From contig NZ_CP061947.1 of NCBI RefSeq assembly GCF_014838715.1, positions 992,001 to 1,056,000 on the forward strand: 64,000 nucleotides of DNA, read 5' to 3'. Shown here piece by piece: positions 36,401 to 45,306 of the stretch. The first letter of the stretch is position 1; each line of letters begins with the position of its first letter. The notes under the pieces were generated by a model. That model saw only the letters and a list, made by a program, of their open reading frames with translations, did no database searches and had not been told where the DNA came from. The translations under genes were made by a program, and so were the position numbers. The stretch is from Algoriphagus sp. Y33 (GTDB taxonomy: Bacteria; Bacteroidota; Bacteroidia; Cytophagales; Cyclobacteriaceae).

Positions 36401-36624
36401 CCTTTATCCTGGGAGTGGTTCCCTTGGCGATATCCAACGGTGCGGGTGCTGTGGCCAGACAGACGATTGGTTTTACGGTGATCGGAGGGATGCTTGCCGC
36501 TACCTTCCTTGCGATCTTCTTTGTACCGGTGCTGTATGTGGTGATTACCAAGATAGCGTACGGTAAGAAAGGCTTGGCAGAATTGGAAGCCAGCTATGAT
36601 CCAACTAAGCACGAAAATCATTAA
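33451..36624 (+). CDS. RND multidrug pump, HAE1 family (AcrB-like)
   Basis: A full-length 1057-residue pump. The start MISDVFIKRPVTAMVISIVI, VTQYPDITPPVVSVSANYTG and TVATPIETQVNGTPGMAYIS match AcrB. TM4 carries the double-Asp proton relay GIVVDDAIVVVEAV near residues 405-418, and TM10 has the Lys in GLAAKNAILIVEFAK. Drug/proton antiport across the inner membrane is expected. It is the last gene of tetR-tolC-acrA-acrB and is followed by a clear terminator. Confidence 0.95.
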   Translation: MISDVFIKRPVTAMVISIVIVLVGVLAILNLPVTQYPDITPPVVSVSANYTGADAQTVEQTVATPIETQVNGTPGMAYISSNNTSTGQMQMNVTFEVGTDIDIATLDVQNRVSIAEPSLPEAVRRLGVTVRKRNPSIMMVLSITSPEGTHDSKFLSNYANIFIKDALLRVNGVGDITAIGQDFSMRVWLKPDKLAQYGISAREVTAAIQEQNLQVAAGTVGSMPQYETQAFEYPITVNGRLERAEEFDDIILRTNPEDGSLVYLKDVARIELGQFDYGRYSTLDGEEAAILLVYQAPGSNALETAEGVYAALDELQKSFPTDMKYTVPFESVSVVEVSINEVMHTFVEALILVIIVVFLFLQSWRATLVPVLAIPVSIIGTFIFFPLLGFTINTLTLFGFVLAIGIVVDDAIVVVEAVQHYIDSRKISAKEATRLAMKDITAPVIAIALILAAVFIPVGFIPGIVGRMYQQFAITIAISVLISAFVALSLTPALCTLLLKPSEVNEHGKGLNKFFYKFNLWFERTTNSYTNGVKTSIKRAPLVLILLVCIFAGTFGLFQTKPTGFLPTEDEGRLFVTLQLPEGSASNRTQQVMQQMNKILEETDGINHVTGIGGLNVINFSFKPNAATFFVQMDPWGERKDPSLQLGGLLGTLNQKFAAITEGNIVVVPPPAIPGLGSTGGFSFMLEQRSATGDIKEFEQAMGQFLAAANQRPEIAMAYSFFTAKTPGYHVTVDREKAKKLGVPLTEIFTTMSNYMGSTYVNDFTRYGRNFRVVAQADTAYRAGINNLEQYYVQGNGGESVPLSALVKYDVVENAPVISHYNLFRSAEINGNAAPGFSSGQALAALEEVAAETLPAGYGYDFSGLSREELSSGSSTILIFALAIVLVSLLLAALYESWSVPFSVLLALPLGAFGAIIALHFLPKLDNNVYAQIGLITLIGLAAKNAILIVEFAKERVDVGMPLIQATLEAVKLRLRPIIMTSLAFILGVVPLAISNGAGAVARQTIGFTVIGGMLAATFLAIFFVPVLYVVITKIAYGKKGLAELEASYDPTKHENH

Positions 36625-36650
36625 GTAAGATTAAAAGTTAGTTATAATTG

Positions 36651-36690
36651 AAATGCCCCCGGAAAGCGAAGAGCTTAACGGGGGCATTTT
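36651..36690 (+). terminator. Terminator of the acrAB-type operon
   Basis: Stem AAATGCCCCC (36651-36660) against GGGGGCATTTT (36680-36690) with a loop of about 19 bases, followed by T-rich sequence. It lies 27 bp after the pump stop codon. A GCGGAGGGCACGGAGGATTA word follows at 36701-36720, a type of sequence often repeated in genomes of this phylum. Confidence 0.8.
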
Positions 36691-36800
36691 GCTTTTAACC
36701 GCGGAGGGCACGGAGGATTACGCAGAGCACAAAGCATTGTTATCCTGCTTCTCCGGAAGCTGGACTAGACGGGGATTAACTTGGCTACTATTATGTTTTT

Positions 36801-37640
36801 TTATTTAAGGTCATTGATTATAATCTTCTTCGACACATTACCCCTGTTTTCATTTAAGTCAGAATAAACAAAGTTAAACATTTCAATAACTTCCAAATAA
36901 GATTTATAAGGTGTGTCTCTAAATGTGGTTAATTCGATTCCTTTTAAATTCGGTTCTATTAATAAGAATTCATGAATTCGTTGCCTTGCTTCATCCATAG
37001 TCAACGTGTTATTGTCAATTTTGAGTTTACTATCCTTATCTAGCTCTACTTTAATTGTTTGAATATTTGAAGCAGTAGTTTTACCAAATTCCGGTAACCC
37101 AAAGTTCAATGATGTCACTGGAGATGCAATACGGTAAAAAGCCAAAAGTGATGACGCTTTGTAAAACTCTAGATCAAAATCACTTGCATCGAGATTATTA
37201 ATGATTTTTTGAGCGACTATTCCCGGAGTAATATTACTATCATTACCTTTTGCTATCTTCTCCGCAGCTTCTAAGTGTTTAGAATTCACTTGGGATAGTT
37301 GTTCGGAAGTTAAAACTTTATAAAAGCAAGCTGTATATTCTTGAAATTCAATAGTTTCCAACAACTCGAAGGTTGTATCAATTTCAAAATTAAGGTCATT
37401 TTCTTTGGCTATTCTCTCATATACAGCGTAGTAACTGATCCCGGATTTATCAGCTAAAAGACCTTTTCTCACAAAATAATTTTCAAGTTCGTTTAGCTCT
37501 TTTCGAAGTTGAATTGCTTTATCCTCTGTGAAATTCGAGTTATAAAAGTCAATTCTTTCTTTGGGAAAAATTGGGAATTCCTGAGCAAACAGAAGCTGAT
37601 TTGTAATGAGTAGAATGCTTAGGGTGAAAATTTTCTTCAT
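36801..37640 (-). CDS. Exported protein with ExbD/TolR-like C-terminal domain
   Basis: A 279-residue protein with signal peptide MKKIFTLSILLITNQLLFAQ. The middle (20-190) is helical and not recognised. The last 85 residues (IKVELDKDSKLKIDNNTLTM, then IHEFLLIEPNLKGIELTTFR, then TPYKSYLEVIEMFNFVYSDL) look like the periplasmic beta-alpha domain of ExbD/TolR proteins, but the ExbD TM helix with its Asp is absent. No exbB or tonB neighbour. Function unknown. Confidence 0.7.
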   Translation of the reverse strand: MKKIFTLSILLITNQLLFAQEFPIFPKERIDFYNSNFTEDKAIQLRKELNELENYFVRKGLLADKSGISYYAVYERIAKENDLNFEIDTTFELLETIEFQEYTACFYKVLTSEQLSQVNSKHLEAAEKIAKGNDSNITPGIVAQKIINNLDASDFDLEFYKASSLLAFYRIASPVTSLNFGLPEFGKTTASNIQTIKVELDKDSKLKIDNNTLTMDEARQRIHEFLLIEPNLKGIELTTFRDTPYKSYLEVIEMFNFVYSDLNENRGNVSKKIIINDLK

Positions 37641-37807
37641 TTATCAATGAACACCAAATTATTTACTTACACTTAATAGCTGTTAATAGCTGTTGTCTCC
37701 AGTTCTCTGGGCTTCACTTATCCTAAATTAAGGATTTCATCAAGATCATTTAGCTATGCGGAGAGGAGAATATATTTCGCGCAAACTTCAGTTCGTCGGA
37801 ATTCTCT

Positions 37808-38935
37808 TTATTGGGTCAGCACATCCAAATAATTTTCTCTATGGACAACTTGAAACTCAGTTTCAGGATAGGCTTCTTCAAACCCCAGCGGTAGCTTGGC
37901 TCTACGTCCGGGATTCCATTTTGCTTCAAAAGCAAACAGCTTTCCTTCTCGCTCTTCCAGCCAGTCCAGTTCTTTTCCTGTCGTGGTTCTCCAGAAATAA
38001 ACGTTAGAATGAATCCGGTGGTAGCTTAGATATTTCATCCGCTCACTGATGAGAAAATTCTCCCAGAGAGCTCCTTTATCTGTCCTTAGATCCAGAGAAT
38101 TGAAATTGTTGATAATAGCATTTCGTATCCCATTATCCCAAAAGTATATTTTCCGGCTTTTTTTGAGCTCGCGACGCATATTCCGGCTAAATGAGTTTAA
38201 CCGAAAAATCACAAATGCTTTTTCCAACAAGTCAATATACTTTTCTGCTGTTTCCTTATCTATTCCAACCGTATTTCCCAGGTCGTTGAATGTGACTTCG
38301 GATCCGACCTGTAGTGCCAAGGCTAGCAATAACTTTTGTAAAATTGCAGGCATGCGGATTTCCGCCAGACTCAAAATCTCTTTGTAGAGATAACTGTTTG
38401 TGATTTCCTGAAGTGCTTCTTGAGCTTCGCTTGGATGATTAATCACTTCAGGATAAAAGCCAAAGATCATCCGCTGCTCTAGGAGCCGTTTCTCCTCCCG
38501 GGGAGAAGTATGTAGGCAAAGTTCTTGCGTAGAAATTGGGTAAAGTTGGAATTCCCGTTTGCGGTCAGTAAGTGGCTCTTTGATTGAATTGGTGAGATCT
38601 AAAGCTGATGAACCTGAAGCAATAACTTGAACTTGGGGAAATTCATCCGCCATAATTTTCAGCGTAAGCCCAATATTCGGAACTCGTTGGGCTTCATCAA
38701 TAACTACTAATTTGTATGTTCCAATAAGTGCCTGAAGAGCAGAAGTTGTTGATTCCTGCAGACTCAACCGGTCATCTGGATTGTCGCAATTCAGCCACAA
38801 TACTTTGTCATTCGGAAAATCTAAGACTTGCTTCATAAGCGTAGTCTTCCCCACCTGTCTAGGGCCAATTATCACCAAAAGCTTTCCTTGATGAATTCTT
38901 TTTCGTAATTCTGATTCAATCTGTCGAGAAATCAT
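37808..38935 (-). CDS. AAA ATPase with DUF4143 domain
   Basis: A 375-residue protein. AAA_14 N-terminal ATPase: Walker A GPRQVGKTTL (residues 24-33), Walker B LVVIDEAQR near 78-86 and sensor motif VIASGSSALDL. The C-terminal DUF4143 domain ends in a nuclease-like block, FWRTTTGKELDWL then LFAFEAKW. The E-x-D...E-x-K spacing resembles PD-(D/E)XK folds common in this family. Stands alone and is often mobile in Bacteroidota. Two 14-bp direct repeats precede the start at 38947-38992. Confidence 0.9.
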   Translation of the reverse strand: MISRQIESELRKRIHQGKLLVIIGPRQVGKTTLMKQVLDFPNDKVLWLNCDNPDDRLSLQESTTSALQALIGTYKLVVIDEAQRVPNIGLTLKIMADEFPQVQVIASGSSALDLTNSIKEPLTDRKREFQLYPISTQELCLHTSPREEKRLLEQRMIFGFYPEVINHPSEAQEALQEITNSYLYKEILSLAEIRMPAILQKLLLALALQVGSEVTFNDLGNTVGIDKETAEKYIDLLEKAFVIFRLNSFSRNMRRELKKSRKIYFWDNGIRNAIINNFNSLDLRTDKGALWENFLISERMKYLSYHRIHSNVYFWRTTTGKELDWLEEREGKLFAFEAKWNPGRRAKLPLGFEEAYPETEFQVVHRENYLDVLTQ

Positions 38936-38946
38936 GAATTAAAAAT

Positions 38947-38992
38947 ATGTAAATTCTCGACTATAACCGAAAATATACATGTAAATTCTCGA
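38947..38992. promoter_or_regulatory. Direct repeats upstream of the AAA/DUF4143 gene
   Basis: ATGTAAATTCTCGA occurs exactly twice, at 38947-38960 and 38979-38992, 32 bp apart (three helical turns). The first copy starts 12 bp before the gene start at 38935. Two identical sites on one DNA face suggest a regulator binding site, possibly autoregulatory. Confidence 0.6.
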
Positions 38993-39018
38993 TTAAATCA
39001 GTTTGTAGCCTATTAATC

Positions 39019-39777
39019 TCAAATCCCATTAGCTTCTGTCAGAATGACCGGAGTATCATCAGTGATCAAAATTGTCTGCTCATGCTGGGTCACATATCCG
39101 CCTTTATTACCGACCAGTGTCCAACCATCATTCCGCTCAACAGCAATAGTGGAGTGGGTGGAGATAAAAGTTTCTATGGCGACTGTGGTATTTTTCTTAA
39201 ACCGTTCCCGGTTGGATTTCACCCTATAATTCAGAATATCGGAAGGTTCCTCGTGTAAGCTTCTGCCTACTCCGTGTCCTGCTAGGTTTTTAATTACTTT
39301 ATAACCTGATTTTCTGGCTTCAGTTTCTATCAGGTAACCTATATCGGCAATTTTCACTCCACCCTTGATCGCGTTGATGGCTTTGTGCAGAATCTGCTTG
39401 GATGCATCGACAAGAGGTTGATGATTATGAATATCCTTTCCAAGTACAAAGGAACCTCCGTTATCCGACCAAAATCCGTTGAGTTCGGCGGACACATCAA
39501 TATTGATCAAATCTCCTTCTTTCAACAGCACCTTCTCCGAAGGTATCCCATGAGCAGCTACTTCATTCACACTGATACAGGAATAACCCGGAAATCCATA
39601 CGTTACATAGGGAGCAGATTTAGCACCGTAGCTTTTCAGAATGCCGCCTCCGTATTCGTCCAGTTCTTTGGTGGACATACCCACTTTAGCATATTCAGTC
39701 ATCAGTTTAAGAGTTGTTCCCACCACCTCACTGATTTTTTTCATTCCGATTAGTTCGGATTCTTTTGTGATTGACAT
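39019..39777 (-). CDS. map: Type I methionine aminopeptidase
   Basis: A 252-residue pita-bread enzyme that removes N-terminal methionine from new proteins. Metal ligands are visible in order: two Asp in NIDVSAELNGFWSDNGG, His in LAGHGVGRSLHEEP, Glu in AIETF and Glu in QHEQT. Length matches the bacterial family. Lies alone, not next to ribosomal genes as the usual map copy often is, so it may be a second, paralogous copy. Confidence 0.94.
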   Translation of the reverse strand: MSITKESELIGMKKISEVVGTTLKLMTEYAKVGMSTKELDEYGGGILKSYGAKSAPYVTYGFPGYSCISVNEVAAHGIPSEKVLLKEGDLINIDVSAELNGFWSDNGGSFVLGKDIHNHQPLVDASKQILHKAINAIKGGVKIADIGYLIETEARKSGYKVIKNLAGHGVGRSLHEEPSDILNYRVKSNRERFKKNTTVAIETFISTHSTIAVERNDGWTLVGNKGGYVTQHEQTILITDDTPVILTEANGI

Positions 39778-39799
39778 ATATTTTTGATTCAGCTAATCT

Positions 39800-40054
39800 T
39801 TATTCTAGTTTGTTAAGCTCAATAATCCGGCAATTGATTTCGTAGCAACAGTTTTCATTCCTGCCTAGTTCTTTAAATATAATAGTTATTCGATCTCCTC
39901 CTGCATAATCGTCCACATCCCGAATGTGGACGATTAACGTGTCATCATTATTAAGATGTATTTGTTCTGCACAATAATATAAGCCTCCACTACGCCATAT
40001 TTCTCCATTTCCGGTTTTCATAATATCTTCATCATCCGTGTTACATGACAGCAT
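39800..40054 (-). CDS. Small unknown protein, probable lipoprotein with damaged N-terminus
   Basis: An 84-residue frame starting MLSCNTDDEDIMK. Reading in frame upstream gives FAWVAIVMLSC, a convincing lipoprotein hydrophobic stretch with lipobox Cys, but a TGA stop precedes it and no start codon is available. The mature part (HIRDVDDYAGGDRITIIFKE, then CCYEINCRIIELNKLE) is well-formed and not recognised. Either the signal was lost by mutation or a short cytoplasmic version is made from 40054. Confidence 0.5.
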   Translation of the reverse strand: MLSCNTDDEDIMKTGNGEIWRSGGLYYCAEQIHLNNDDTLIVHIRDVDDYAGGDRITIIFKELGRNENCCYEINCRIIELNKLE

Positions 40055-40509
40055 AACTATAGCTACCCAAGCAAATCATTGTTCATCGAAGAATCAATTT
40101 TCTCAAAACCTACTAAAAATGCCAACAATAAAATTGCCGGCCTGAGAAATCGTTTTACTCTAAAGAAACCTTCAAGGGTTCTACAGGTTGGCTTCAATAT
40201 CCTTTGTAAATATTCTTGTATCGTGGTGAGTAGCAATAGCTGGAAAGCCATAAATTGACTGAGCTACCTAGAGAGCAAGTCTATATCGTGGACAAAACTA
40301 TGAGTCCTAAAATTCTATGTGGTTTGAATAGCTTTACCGCATAGTCATGTAGAGAAGCATAGCCGGTTTGGTTGGAAGAGAAATTAATTTCCCCATCACC
40401 GTGATCTTACTCACAGAAAAATGGTTGTAGAAGGCCGTCCGTGATGACACGAACGGCGGCTATGATTTATCCTTTGCGGATCGTCATGTACTTTTTGGTT
40501 AAAACAACC

Positions 40510-41931
40510 TTACTTCCAGAAATCAGCATTGTCTATCCCTGCATCCTTGGCGATAAATACCGGGTCTTTACCTTCTTTCTTCTGTTTTTTGTAATCAGCC
40601 AAAGCTTTGAAAGCCGGTTTACGGAGAAGAATAATCGCTATAATATTAAGCCAAGCCATCAATCCTACGCCAATATCACCCATGGTCCAGGCCATTTCCG
40701 CAGTTTTGATTGTGCCGTAGAAGGTTGCTCCCAGAATAGCGAATCTCAATACCCATATGCCCCATTTGTTGTTTGTCTTTCTGATCATGTAACTCAGATT
40801 GGTCTCTGCAATATAGTAATATGCCATAATCGTGGTAAATGCAAAGAACAATAGGGAAATAGCAACAAAACCAGCACCAAGGGAAGGAAATTGGGAGGCT
40901 ACGGCAAATTGCGTGTATTCAGGTCCATAAGCAACCCCCGGAAGATTCTCTACTAAAAAACCTCCTTCGGGATTGACCACATTGAATTGTCCTGTAAATA
41001 GAATCATCAAGGCAGTAGCCGTGCAGACGAAAAGTGTGTCTACATAAACAGAGAAAGACTGGACAAGTCCTTGCTTCACAGGATGGCTTACTTCAGCTGC
41101 TGCTGCTGCGTGTGGTGCAGTTCCCTGTCCGGCTTCATTGGAGTATATCCCCCTTTTGACACCCCAGGCTATAGCCATGCCAAATACCCCGCTGAAAGCA
41201 GCTTCCATATTGAATGCTGATTTGAAGATCAGAGCAAAAACAGCAGGTACTTCCGTGATATTTAAGGAAATAATAAGTACCGCCATGAGAATATAAGCAC
41301 CTGCCATAAATGGGATTATTACTTCGGCGACTTTACTGATTCTTTTCACACCGCCAAGAATGATCAATCCCATAAAAAATGTTACCGCTATACCTGTGTA
41401 CATCACGGGAACATCAAAGGCATTTGCCATACTCAATGCGATACTGTTACTCTGCACGCCAGGCATAAAAATGGCTGTTGCCAGTATCGTGGCAAAAGCG
41501 AAAAGCATGGCATACCATTTTTTGCCTATTCCTTTTTCTATATAGTAAGCAGGCCCACCTCTATATTGACCATCGTTTACTTCTTTGTAGATCTGCCCCA
41601 AAGTAGATTCTACAAATGCGGAAGAAGCACCGAGAAATGCAATCACCCACATCCAAAAGATAGCTCCCGGACCTCCCATTGCAATCGCGGTGGCTACGCC
41701 TGCGATATTTCCTGTACCTACTCTTCCGGAAATGGCAATTGCGAATGCCTGAAAGGAGGAAACGCCTTCCTCAGATGATTCGCCCTTGAACAAGAGCTGA
41801 ATCATTTCTTTCAGATAGGTGACCTGAAGAAATTTGGTGGCGAAGGAGAAATAAACTCCTGCTGCCAGGCAAAGAAAAATGAGCACATTACTCCAAACAA
41901 CTGCGTTAATAGCTTCTATTATTTCTTTCAT
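40510..41931 (-). CDS. Alanine/glycine:cation symporter (AgcS family)
   Basis: A 473-residue membrane protein with about 11 TM helices. Family motifs: FQAFAIAISGRVGTGNIAGV (residues 61-80), PGAIFWMWVIAFLGASSAFV, and IYSNEAGQGTAPHAAAAA near 262-279. It imports alanine or glycine with Na+. The C-terminus is charged (KKQKKEGKDPVFI). No partner gene; a GCCGTCCGTG/CACGAACGGC hairpin lies downstream at 40434-40457 but lacks a T-run. Confidence 0.93.
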   Translation of the reverse strand: MKEIIEAINAVVWSNVLIFLCLAAGVYFSFATKFLQVTYLKEMIQLLFKGESSEEGVSSFQAFAIAISGRVGTGNIAGVATAIAMGGPGAIFWMWVIAFLGASSAFVESTLGQIYKEVNDGQYRGGPAYYIEKGIGKKWYAMLFAFATILATAIFMPGVQSNSIALSMANAFDVPVMYTGIAVTFFMGLIILGGVKRISKVAEVIIPFMAGAYILMAVLIISLNITEVPAVFALIFKSAFNMEAAFSGVFGMAIAWGVKRGIYSNEAGQGTAPHAAAAAEVSHPVKQGLVQSFSVYVDTLFVCTATALMILFTGQFNVVNPEGGFLVENLPGVAYGPEYTQFAVASQFPSLGAGFVAISLLFFAFTTIMAYYYIAETNLSYMIRKTNNKWGIWVLRFAILGATFYGTIKTAEMAWTMGDIGVGLMAWLNIIAIILLRKPAFKALADYKKQKKEGKDPVFIAKDAGIDNADFWK

Positions 41932-42295
41932 ATTTTGATTTTAAAAACTTAGAATTTCTGTTGAGAAGTTTAATTTGGGTTCGTTTTGAACCCGAAGAAA
42001 GGAAAAAATCAGCGATTTAAGCAGAAGAATCATTTTAAATGGACTTAATTCCTGATTGATTGTCTTTGAAAATTAGTTCAAAGTAGAAAAAGTATACTTT
42101 TTGATAGGATGATCAAATTAGTATTAATCTTCCTTATGCTTACTTCGGCATAAAATCCATCAGCTAAGCGGCATGAATCGACAGATGCGGATAATGAAAG
42201 AGAATCTATGAGGGAGCTTTAAAGTGAATTTGCCGCCAATAACCAGAATAGCCAGTAGTAGAAAAGACCTCAGAGTCCAATGAACTTAATTTTTC
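41932..42295. other. Gene-free interval
   Basis: About 360 bp between the AgcS start and the VOC gene end. No reading frame, strong hairpin or repeat was seen; it probably contains the AgcS promoter. Confidence 0.4.
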
Positions 42296-42655
42296 TTATT
42301 TGGCGAATTCAATTAATTCAAATCTATTACCCCAAGGATCTCTGAAGAAGCAGCGATCACGTCCTTCGATTGCTGATGAATAGCTGACATCAATGTCCTC
42401 TTTTTTAAGGAAAGCTTTGGCTTTATCCAAGTCCTTCACTACCAATCCCGGATGCCTGGCAGAATTACTTTGATGAATTTCTTCCTCGCGTATATGCAAT
42501 TCTATATTTCCAAGTTGCACCCAAATAGCTCCATTTGGGTGATTTCCCGGGACTTCTTTGAGCAATAACGTTTCTGTGTAAAACCTCCTTGCCTCTTCAC
42601 GTGAATGGAGGGGTATAGTGATAAGGATATGGTCTAGATTCTCAATCTCAATCAT
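42296..42655 (-). CDS. VOC/glyoxalase-family protein
   Basis: A 119-residue single VOC domain made of two beta-alpha-beta-beta-beta units. Candidate metal ligands are His9 (LDHILITIP), Glu in GNIELHIRE, His in SARHPGLVV and the terminal Glu in WGNRFELIEF. RDPWGNRFEL is the standard C-terminal motif. May be a dioxygenase, lyase or resistance-type binding protein; the substrate cannot be deduced. Confidence 0.88.
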   Translation of the reverse strand: MIEIENLDHILITIPLHSREEARRFYTETLLLKEVPGNHPNGAIWVQLGNIELHIREEEIHQSNSARHPGLVVKDLDKAKAFLKKEDIDVSYSSAIEGRDRCFFRDPWGNRFELIEFAK

Positions 42656-43084
42656 ACTTAATTTTTGTTTTAATAAGATCTCTCATAAGTATTTCAGAAA
42701 ATAAAAATGCATAAAAACTCATGAAAAACCATCTCTAAAGAACTCAACCTGATTGCCCCTTATCAGGAAGCAAATGAAATTTTGAATTTACAGTGCGGCT
42801 AAAGGTTTCCAATCTGCCGAGAAGTAAAGGTCTTCTCAATTAATCACTAGTTTTTTCCACAGCTTTGTTCTTGGTAAATCCAATTGATTTGGAAGAATAT
42901 TTGGCTTGATAAGCATTTTTTGGATGAACAGGAGGGTTAACTGCGTATTTTTTCGCATTTTCAGGAACTGTATTTCAGAATTGTCTATCGGTTTTTATCG
43001 TCTGTTTTCGGAATATTTAGAAATTGGATAACCGGTCTTGAACATGGAAAGTAAGAAAACATAAACCCTAAAAACCTTATAACA
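42656..43084. other. Gene-free interval upstream of the Tat-exported oxidoreductase
   Basis: About 430 bp without a gene, lying between divergent genes and so likely carrying both promoters. No repeat or riboswitch-like structure was recognised. Confidence 0.4.
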
Positions 43085-44428
43085 ATGAGTAAAGAATCAT
43101 CTAGAAGAACATTCATTAAAAAAACGGCTATTGCCAGTTCGGCAGCACTGGTTTTACCTACAATTATTCCTGCTTCAGCTTTCGGGGCAAATGACAGGAT
43201 TAACGCCGCCGTCCTTGGTATTAACGGCAGAGGGAAAAGTCACATTCAAGGTTTTATGTCTCAGAAAGACGTTCAGGTCACTACGCTTTGTGATCCAGAT
43301 ATGAATCTGCTGACTGAAGGCCAAAAAACCTTCAAGGAAAAATATGATCTTGATGTGGGCTTGGAGCAGGATCTGAGACGTGTGATGGATGATAAGGACA
43401 TTGACGTGATAAGTCTTGCTACCCCAAATCACTGGCATGCACTGGCAACAATTTGGGCTTGTCAGGCAGGCAAGGATGTATATGTAGAGAAGCCGGGTTC
43501 TCACAATATATATGAAGGCCGTAAGATGGTAGAAGCGGCAAATAAATACGATAGAATAGTCCAGCATGGAGTCCAGCTGCGAAGCTCTCCGGCTGTGCAG
43601 GAAGCAGTTCAACTGATGCGGGATGGTTATATCGGAAGGGTATATATGGCCCGTGGTCTTGTTTTTAGAATGCGGGGAGATATTGGTGATAAAGGACTGT
43701 CGCCTGTACCTGATGGCCTGGACTATGACCTATGGACTGGCCCTGCACCGAAGCGTCCATTCACACATAATCTAGTGCATTACAACTGGCATTGGCATTG
43801 GGATTATGGAAATGGTGATGTGGGAAACCAAGGTATTCATGAAACAGATCTTTGTATGTGGGGACTCGATGTCGGTTTTCCTACCAAAATCACTTCCATG
43901 GGAGGCAAATACCTCTGGAATGACAGTAAGGAGGTACCGGAAGTATTGACTTCGATTTATAATTACCCCGAGGAAAATAAAATTATCCAATTTGAAGTAA
44001 GGCCATGGTACACCAATACAGAAGGAGGGGCTACTGTAGGTAATATATTCTATGGAGATAAGGGCTATATGGTAATAGACGGTTACGATAAGTATGCTTC
44101 CTTCTTGGGAAATGACAGAACTCCCGGCAAATCAGGCAATGACGGCGGGGAAGCAGCTTCCGGTATGGATCGGGGAGCCGGCGGCACGGATGTCCATTTT
44201 GCCAACTTTATCGAAGCTGTCCGTAAACATGATAAGTCTATCCTGAATGGTCCGGTGGAGACAGCGCATTTATCATCTGGTTTGGCTCACTTGGGGAATA
44301 TTGCTTATCGATTGGATCGAGTTCTGGAGTTTGATCCGAAGTCAGAGACTTTTGTCAATGATTCTGAGGCAGATGAGATGTTGACACGCAAGTACAGACC
44401 AGGATTTGAGGTTCCTGATAAGGTTTAA
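43085..44428 (+). CDS. Tat-exported Gfo/Idh/MocA-family oxidoreductase
   Basis: A 447-residue protein with twin-arginine signal SRRTFIKKTAIASSAALVLP, so it is folded with cofactor before export. NAD-binding start AAVLGINGRGKSHIQGF (about residues 39-55), catalytic-type lysine in DVYVEKPGSHN near 136-141, and HWHWHWDYGNGDVGNQGIHE in the C-terminal domain. Such secreted homologues act on glycan sugars in the periplasm. It is monocistronic. Confidence 0.92.
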   Translation: MSKESSRRTFIKKTAIASSAALVLPTIIPASAFGANDRINAAVLGINGRGKSHIQGFMSQKDVQVTTLCDPDMNLLTEGQKTFKEKYDLDVGLEQDLRRVMDDKDIDVISLATPNHWHALATIWACQAGKDVYVEKPGSHNIYEGRKMVEAANKYDRIVQHGVQLRSSPAVQEAVQLMRDGYIGRVYMARGLVFRMRGDIGDKGLSPVPDGLDYDLWTGPAPKRPFTHNLVHYNWHWHWDYGNGDVGNQGIHETDLCMWGLDVGFPTKITSMGGKYLWNDSKEVPEVLTSIYNYPEENKIIQFEVRPWYTNTEGGATVGNIFYGDKGYMVIDGYDKYASFLGNDRTPGKSGNDGGEAASGMDRGAGGTDVHFANFIEAVRKHDKSILNGPVETAHLSSGLAHLGNIAYRLDRVLEFDPKSETFVNDSEADEMLTRKYRPGFEVPDKV

Positions 44429-45306
44429 CTTGCCGGAATTTGGAGGAGTGCTTACTGACTCGGGTAACTTGTGTTGTGGTAGTTTTGATTGATAGAGCTA
44501 AAGATCAGATCTATTGCATCTTGGAGTACATAGACAGAACAGTCTGGGAGTGGATTGCCTTGTCTATGTTATCCTTTAGCTTGAGAGCATCCATTCTTCA
44601 AGTGAAAAGCCGGAGTTTAGAGCCCCCCTTTTAGTGCAGGGTAAGGTATGCGTACCTATTTTTTGATGCCGAATTTAAGTTCGGATAAATTTAGTGCTGA
44701 TAAGCTATAAATAATTTTAAACATATTTAATTGTATTTTAAATATGTTATTTTGTTCTTTATTATTTAGTATGGGTAGAAATACGTATTTTTTTTGGATA
44801 TGTATATTTAGAGAAAGGAGTTTCGTAATTTCACTTCTTTAATACCTCACTCTCGACATAAATCCTTTGCCTTTAGACCAAGAGCTGATTTTGATGTATA
44901 TGTGGCTTGAAAGAACAGCCCGCATGCTTGATTACGAGGGGCTTATAGTTGAATTATGAGATTGTGCTAGGTGAACTTGATAAACGAGATAGAATTAGTA
45001 AGATGTCTGTAGAAGTTATTAAGTTACTAATTATCAATATGTTGAGCTATAGTGTTTATATTGACGATGAGTGGGGATTAACCTGATTATTTTGGTGATT
45101 AATTGATTGTTCTTAATACAGAAAACCTTTGTGATTGATATACAACAAAAAATAAGTCATGATATATTGTTCTTATTTGAAAAAACTACGGTCAAATTGA
45201 GATTGACTTTGTATGAGAATATTAATAGGTCGGTAAACTGAATGGTATTTTGATTTGGTTTTTATCGATCTTTCATGCCTTTTGATACTATTTGATTGAA
45301 TTTGGA
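44429..45306. other. Long gene-free A+T-rich interval
   Basis: About 880 bp with no protein-like frame. A small AGGTA-TGCG-TACCT hairpin with a T-run at about 44645-44664 could terminate the upstream gene. From about 44690 the sequence is strongly A+T-rich and should contain the promoter of the kinase gene. Confidence 0.45.

Noticed and set aside
40063..40251. 62-codon minus-strand frame upstream of the damaged lipoprotein gene
   Set aside because: No recognisable domain and in a different frame from the lipoprotein; not enough support for a gene.
40434..40457. Hairpin GCCGTCCGTG/CACGAACGGC as terminator of the AgcS gene
   Set aside because: No T-run follows on the minus strand, so termination is not supported.
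44440..44634. 64-codon plus-strand frame after the Tat-exported oxidoreductase
   Set aside because: Cys- and Ser-rich without pattern, lying in a long non-coding stretch.
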